In this document: positions 33,650 through 36,990 of the stretch, piece after piece
Numbering within the stretch: position 1 is the stretch's first letter
Layout: each line of letters starts with the position of its first letter
NCBI GenBank assembly: GCA_902810755.1
Contig: CADDYT010000061.1
Span: 1-36,990 of the forward strand
DNA length: 36,990 nt
Reading direction: 5' to 3'
Source: Chloroflexota bacterium
GTDB lineage: Bacteria; Chloroflexota; Ktedonobacteria; Ktedonobacterales; Ktedonobacteraceae
Notes under the pieces: model-generated
The model's database searches: none
The model's input: the letters and a program-made list of their open reading frames with translations, nothing else
What the model was told of the DNA's origin: nothing
Program-made: the position numbers and the translations under genes

Positions 33650-33650
33650 C

Positions 33651-34679
33651 ATGGCCGAACTCACCTGGAAGGGCAAACAAAATAGCAACGATTCCGCTAT
33701 CCAGCTTACCAGCGATAAATGCCTGAGAACCATCGAGTATGTTCATAGAGCATCAAAAAGCGGCGAGGCCGAGACAAAACACTTACCCGTAGACTGGTAT
33801 AACCGGCTGATTCTGGGAGAGCGGCGTGAGGTGCTGGCGGCCTTGCTGAACGAGTTTGCCGGGCGAGTTGATCTGGTGTATATTGATCCGCCGTTCATGA
33901 CGGGGCGCGATTTTATGAACGCAAGCGACGCGCAACTGGCGTTTAGCGATAAGTGGAACAATAATCTGGATAGCTATCTTCTATGGCTATATGAAACATT
34001 TGCTTTGCTTCACCATCTGCTCGCGGAAACCGGAAGTTTGTATGTTCACCTGGACTGGCGTACCGTGCATTATGCGAAGGTGATGCTGGATGAGGTGTTT
34101 GGCTTCTCGCCTGATGGCAGGGGGTCGGGCTTTAAGAGCGAGATTATCTGGCATTATCAGTCCGGCGGGCGCGCGCAGCGATGGTATGCGCGCAAGCACG
34201 ATACGATTCTGTTCTACACGAAATCTGCCCATTATTGCTTTCACCCGGAGCGTATCGGCGAGCGGCGTGGGGTGCGGAAACGCAACCATATGCGCAAGGT
34301 GGAAGAGGCTGATGGGCGCATTACATGGACGATTCGCTCCGCCGGGCGGCTCTATACCTATGATGAAGATAGCCTGATGACACCCGCCGATGTCTGGCAC
34401 GACATCAGCCACCTGCACCAGAAAGACCCTGAACGCAACGGCTATGCAACCCAGAAGCCAGAAGCCTTGTTGCAGCGTATCCTCCTTGCATCATCCGAGA
34501 TGGATGATCTTGTCCTCGATTGCTTTTGTGGTAGCGGCGTTGCCCCGGTGGTTGCTGAGCAGCTTGGCCGCAGGTGGATCGCTGCCGATATGAGTTCGCT
34601 CGCCATTCAACTTACGCGAGAACGGCTGCTTGCCAGAGGGCAGGTCAGGCCATTTGCGATGCAATTGCTTGAAGGGTAA
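33651..34679 (+). CDS. Orphan DNA methyltransferase (beta class, N6-adenine or N4-cytosine)
   Basis: A 342-residue enzyme. The catalytic motif IV, VYIDPPFMTG (DPPF at 79-82), comes first. A target-recognition region of about 180 residues follows, then ATQKPEALLQRILLAS and the AdoMet-binding motif I, LDCFCGSGVAPVVAEQLGRRWIAADMS (FCGSG at 292-296). This IV-TRD-I order defines the beta class. DPPF is more typical of adenine-N6 enzymes. No restriction endonuclease or specificity subunit is nearby, so it appears solitary, either regulatory or a relic. It begins one nucleotide after the 56-residue P-loop reading frame. Confidence 0.9.
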   Translation: MAELTWKGKQNSNDSAIQLTSDKCLRTIEYVHRASKSGEAETKHLPVDWYNRLILGERREVLAALLNEFAGRVDLVYIDPPFMTGRDFMNASDAQLAFSDKWNNNLDSYLLWLYETFALLHHLLAETGSLYVHLDWRTVHYAKVMLDEVFGFSPDGRGSGFKSEIIWHYQSGGRAQRWYARKHDTILFYTKSAHYCFHPERIGERRGVRKRNHMRKVEEADGRITWTIRSAGRLYTYDEDSLMTPADVWHDISHLHQKDPERNGYATQKPEALLQRILLASSEMDDLVLDCFCGSGVAPVVAEQLGRRWIAADMSSLAIQLTRERLLARGQVRPFAMQLLEG

Positions 34680-34724
34680 GTACGATTCTCATTAGCGGGC
34701 AGGCAGAGATAATGAAAATGGCGC

Positions 34725-34730
34725 TATAAT
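34725..34730 (+). promoter_or_regulatory. Putative -10 element of the IMPase-like gene
   Basis: A perfect TATAAT 53 nt before the ATG at 34783, in the 103-nt gap after the methyltransferase. No good -35 is visible. Confidence 0.35.
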
Positions 34731-34782
34731 TCTAAGGTAGCAAAGGAACAATTACCTGTTTAGAGAGTTGAAGAGAGCTGTT

Positions 34783-35592
34783 ATGCTAGAACTATTAGAG
34801 CAACTTTTTCATCAGGTGCGCTCTTTTATCCTCTCAGACCAGCTTGATCGCCACAAGGTATACGCGAAAGTCGCCGGGCATACAACCATGCAGTTTGACC
34901 GCGAGGCAGAGGATATCATCATCAATGGGTTGATTGCCAGCGGGTATGGCTTCGTAGTCATTACCGAAGAACGCCCTTCATTTATGACAGGCCCCGAGCC
35001 GCGCTATCGCATCATCATCGACCCGGTTGATGGGTCGACTAATGTGAAACGTGGCATTATGACGGTAGCGGTCGCACTGGCGGTGTTGCCCATCGATGTT
35101 CCTATCTTGCCGGAAAATGTGCAGTGGGCGCTGGTCGGTGAGTTGTTCACAGGAACACTTTACCAGGCCGAACGCGGGCATGGCGCATGGCGGAACGGGC
35201 AACGTTGCCACGTGAGCGAAACCAGAACATGGCACAACTGCCTGACCGGTATGAACTTTGATGGGCGCCAGCTGGATATATTGCGCGGGTTGCTGACTCG
35301 ACACCCTACACCGGCGATGGTGCGGCGGTCGGGCAGCGCAGCAATGGACATTGCGTATGTCGCCAGTGGGGCTTATGATGCCTGTATCGATATCGGCAAT
35401 CTGCTCAGCGCCGAATCATTCCTCGCTTCCACCAGCATCGTGCTTGAAGCAGGCGGCATTGTGAGCGACGAGAAGGGCAAGCCCTTGCGACCGATTCACA
35501 ACCTGTCCGAAGGCTACTCGCTGGTCATCGCCGCTACAAGGGAGTTGCACGAAGAGATTTTGCAGAGAATTGCTCAATCTCAGACCGGCTAA
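34783..35592 (+). CDS. Inositol monophosphatase family protein, one metal ligand changed
   Basis: A 269-residue protein of the IMPase/FBPase superfamily. It has the early metal Glu (VVITEERP, E62/E63) and motif A as DPVDGSTNVKRG (D80, D83). RRSGSAAMDIAYVASGAYDAC is also typical. The second motif, normally WDxAAxxxIxxEAGG, reads ESFLASTSIVLEAGG here (211-225), so the Trp-Asp pair is Glu-Ser. The Asp (D220 in human IMPA1) that binds the second and third metals is missing. It may have a changed substrate or reduced activity. I start at ATG 34783; the upstream in-frame TTG at 34768 seems less likely. It ends 13 nt before the convergent C39-like gene's stop. Confidence 0.82.
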   Translation: MLELLEQLFHQVRSFILSDQLDRHKVYAKVAGHTTMQFDREAEDIIINGLIASGYGFVVITEERPSFMTGPEPRYRIIIDPVDGSTNVKRGIMTVAVALAVLPIDVPILPENVQWALVGELFTGTLYQAERGHGAWRNGQRCHVSETRTWHNCLTGMNFDGRQLDILRGLLTRHPTPAMVRRSGSAAMDIAYVASGAYDACIDIGNLLSAESFLASTSIVLEAGGIVSDEKGKPLRPIHNLSEGYSLVIAATRELHEEILQRIAQSQTG

Positions 35593-35605
35593 TATGCCCT
35601 CTCAT

Positions 35606-36538
35606 TTAGCGCGGGGTCAGGATGGCGCTGAAGCCCTGCCACATGCCGAGGAACATGGCGTAGGTCATGCGCTGGAAATTGTTGAGCGAGGAGTCGACGA
35701 TATAAACGTACTGGCTGTCGCCGCCACGCACGACGAAGATATGGCCGCCGGGGAAATAGTAGCTGTCGCGCACGCTCACAATCACCGGGAACCCTTTGTT
35801 GGCGATGTTGATGATATCTTGCAGGGTGCGCGCGTGGCTGGCGTCCGTGTTGAAGCCGTAATAGCTGGCCGTCATAGCGATGCCCTGCTCTTTGAGCAGG
35901 CCGAGGCTCACACTCCATACCCCCAGATTCAGCTCTTCCTGCAACACATCGGCGGCGATGAGGTGTTGGCCGTAAGCATTCATAACCTCTTCCATCGCAA
36001 TGCCGGAACAGGAAGAATATGACCATGTGCGCCACTGGTAATCAGTATAATACTGGTCGCGGGCGGCAGAATCGACGCGCACAATGCGGGTGCTGGCCGT
36101 ATCGGGCAGGGGCTGCACAGGGGTATAGACGTTGGTGGATTGGGCCTGGAACTGGCTGAAGAAATTGAGATTCTTGCCCAGACCTTGCAGAGTTCCATCC
36201 GCCAGCGCGCCCTGCGCAAAGAGCGTGAGCAGCAACATGACGAGGAAACCGAGCGAGACGAGGGTACGGCGGCGAGTATACCAGGACGAAGGAAGGCTGA
36301 ATGCCGGGGGCGAGGCTGGCTTCTTCACATCAAGCACCATAGCGCCGCGTGCATACAATGTGACCGCAGTCTGCGTATGCCCATCACTTGAGGATGTTTG
36401 CCCTGGCTCCTGCGACTGCATGCCATTTGCCAGCGTGCGCCGGTAGCGCGCGCGCTCGCGTAAAGCGCCGACCACCAGACTGGCGATGATCAGCACCATG
36501 ACGCACAATAACAGCACCGTGACTACGACAGACAACAT
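35606..36538 (-). CDS. Membrane-anchored C39-like peptidase-domain protein
   Basis: A 310-residue protein. An N-terminal membrane helix (about 3-24), a basic polar stretch and a second helix (about 92-112) precede an extracytoplasmic C39-like domain (about 155-308). The papain-like catalytic residues appear as WSYSSCSGIAMEEVMNAYG (C177), GGHIFVVRGGD (H266) and YVYIVDSS (D282). These domains either cleave double-Gly leaders or act as surface cysteine peptidases; no transporter ATPase is fused, so a surface role is likelier. I start at ATG 36538, two codons inside the longest frame. Confidence 0.78.
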   Translation of the reverse strand: MLSVVVTVLLLCVMVLIIASLVVGALRERARYRRTLANGMQSQEPGQTSSSDGHTQTAVTLYARGAMVLDVKKPASPPAFSLPSSWYTRRRTLVSLGFLVMLLLTLFAQGALADGTLQGLGKNLNFFSQFQAQSTNVYTPVQPLPDTASTRIVRVDSAARDQYYTDYQWRTWSYSSCSGIAMEEVMNAYGQHLIAADVLQEELNLGVWSVSLGLLKEQGIAMTASYYGFNTDASHARTLQDIINIANKGFPVIVSVRDSYYFPGGHIFVVRGGDSQYVYIVDSSLNNFQRMTYAMFLGMWQGFSAILTPR

Positions 36539-36990
36539 ACACAAACCTCAATACAAATGACAGCGATACAAAATACAGAGAACTTTTGCTCTCTCATTAA
36601 GTATAACCTGATCTCTTGCAGATAGGAGCAACGAAGCGGCAAAACAGCCAGATATTCCTACTCCGCTCCCTTGTAGAACGTTTGTAAGCCATCTCTGTAA
36701 CATATAAACTGCTCTATAGAAAAACCTGTGGCAACAAAGCAGGGAGGAACAGGACATAAGAAAAGGGGGAAGGGAACATGATATACCACCCCGCCGCTCG
36801 CCGTGCAGGCCAGGGTACCCACACCGTAGGCAAGGCGCGCCACCGCAGGCCACCGGCAAAAGGGAAAACGCTGAACGCATTTTACAAGATATCCGCACTA
36901 GACAAGGCGCGCCGCCGCAGGCCACCCGCAAGGGGTGGCCCTCATAGGCGTTAACTGAAGGCCGCCACAGGCCACCCGCAAGGGGTGGCC
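36539..36990. other. Right-edge region with GC-rich repeats
   Basis: A 452-nt stretch with no gene I can support. The left 250 nt are AT-rich and hold the C39-like gene's upstream region. The right 160 nt carry related GC-rich repeat units. A 127-residue reverse-strand reading is cysteine-rich and owes its repeated VACGGAPCL to the DNA repeats, so I do not call it. Confidence 0.6.
36831..36990. repeat. GC-rich interspersed repeat family with palindromic core
   Basis: A 24-nt unit (CAAGGCGCGCC, then R-CCGCAGGCCACC) occurs at 36831-36854 and 36903-36926, differing at one base, 72 nt apart. The palindrome GGCCACCC-N5-GGGTGGCC occurs at 36920-36940 and again at 36970-36990, where the window ends. 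A degenerate copy of the first unit precedes the last palindrome. The array continues outside the window. Confidence 0.75.

Noticed and set aside
36548..36931. Reverse-strand 127-residue reading with repeated VACGGAPCL
   Set aside because: The repeats come from the GC-rich DNA repeat, the remainder is Cys/Leu-rich low-quality sequence, and no ribosome site is seen.
36831..36990. Possible CRISPR array
   Set aside because: Unit spacing is uneven, units are degenerate, spacers are not of one length and no cas genes are present.

Overview
The window is ordinary-looking chromosomal DNA of moderately high GC from a free-living, metabolically versatile bacterium. I infer a member of the Chloroflexota, most likely a Ktedonobacteria-type organism. 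The grounds are the mix of a PAC2 protein, an FHA-ABC transporter, an acuB/acuC-type locus, large soluble PAS/GAF kinases, many small lineage-specific proteins, and mostly ATG starts behind GGAG-type ribosome binding sites. This taxonomic call is inference. I see no rRNA, tRNA, CRISPR array, insertion sequence or prophage.

Layout. 1-2303: an FHA-ABC exporter on the minus strand, divergent from a nitroreductase-like gene (2536). 3936-8080: a tight plus-strand run of PAC2 protein, CoA-binding/ACD-alpha-like protein, PPOX-fold protein and M20 amidohydrolase, converging on a nitrilase-superfamily gene (minus) whose catalytic cysteine position is alanine. 9373-12292: a saccharopine-dehydrogenase-like gene, an MFS exporter and a DUF5808-like membrane protein. 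12649-17302: a Rieske oxygenase, a DHA2 drug exporter and an APC amino-acid permease. 17863-21956: an APS-kinase-like P-loop protein with altered catalytic residues, a secreted lipoprotein, MurD and a small protein.

22155-27833: a signalling block with a soluble PAS-GAF-PAS-PAS histidine kinase, its OmpR-type regulator, a second receiver protein, a 64-residue protein, and an ECF sigma factor followed by a 110-residue acidic, proline-rich protein. 28215-30969: AcuB (CBS) translationally coupled to a single polypeptide that joins an AcuC deacetylase to an AcuA-like GNAT acetyltransferase. 31166-33293: small membrane proteins and a beta-propeller-like lipoprotein. 33479-34679: a 56-residue Walker-A miniprotein coupled to an orphan beta-class DNA methyltransferase. 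34783-36538: an inositol-monophosphatase-like protein lacking one metal ligand, and a membrane-anchored C39-like protein. The right edge carries a GC-rich repeat family that runs off the window.

The most interesting item is the AcuC-AcuA fusion with overlapping acuB: opposing protein acetylation and deacetylation activities in one chain next to a nucleotide-sensing protein. Other points are three enzyme-family members with altered active sites (nitrilase, APS kinase, IMPase), a dyad overlapping the kinase promoter, and a promoter-like motif shared by the sigma factor and its downstream gene.
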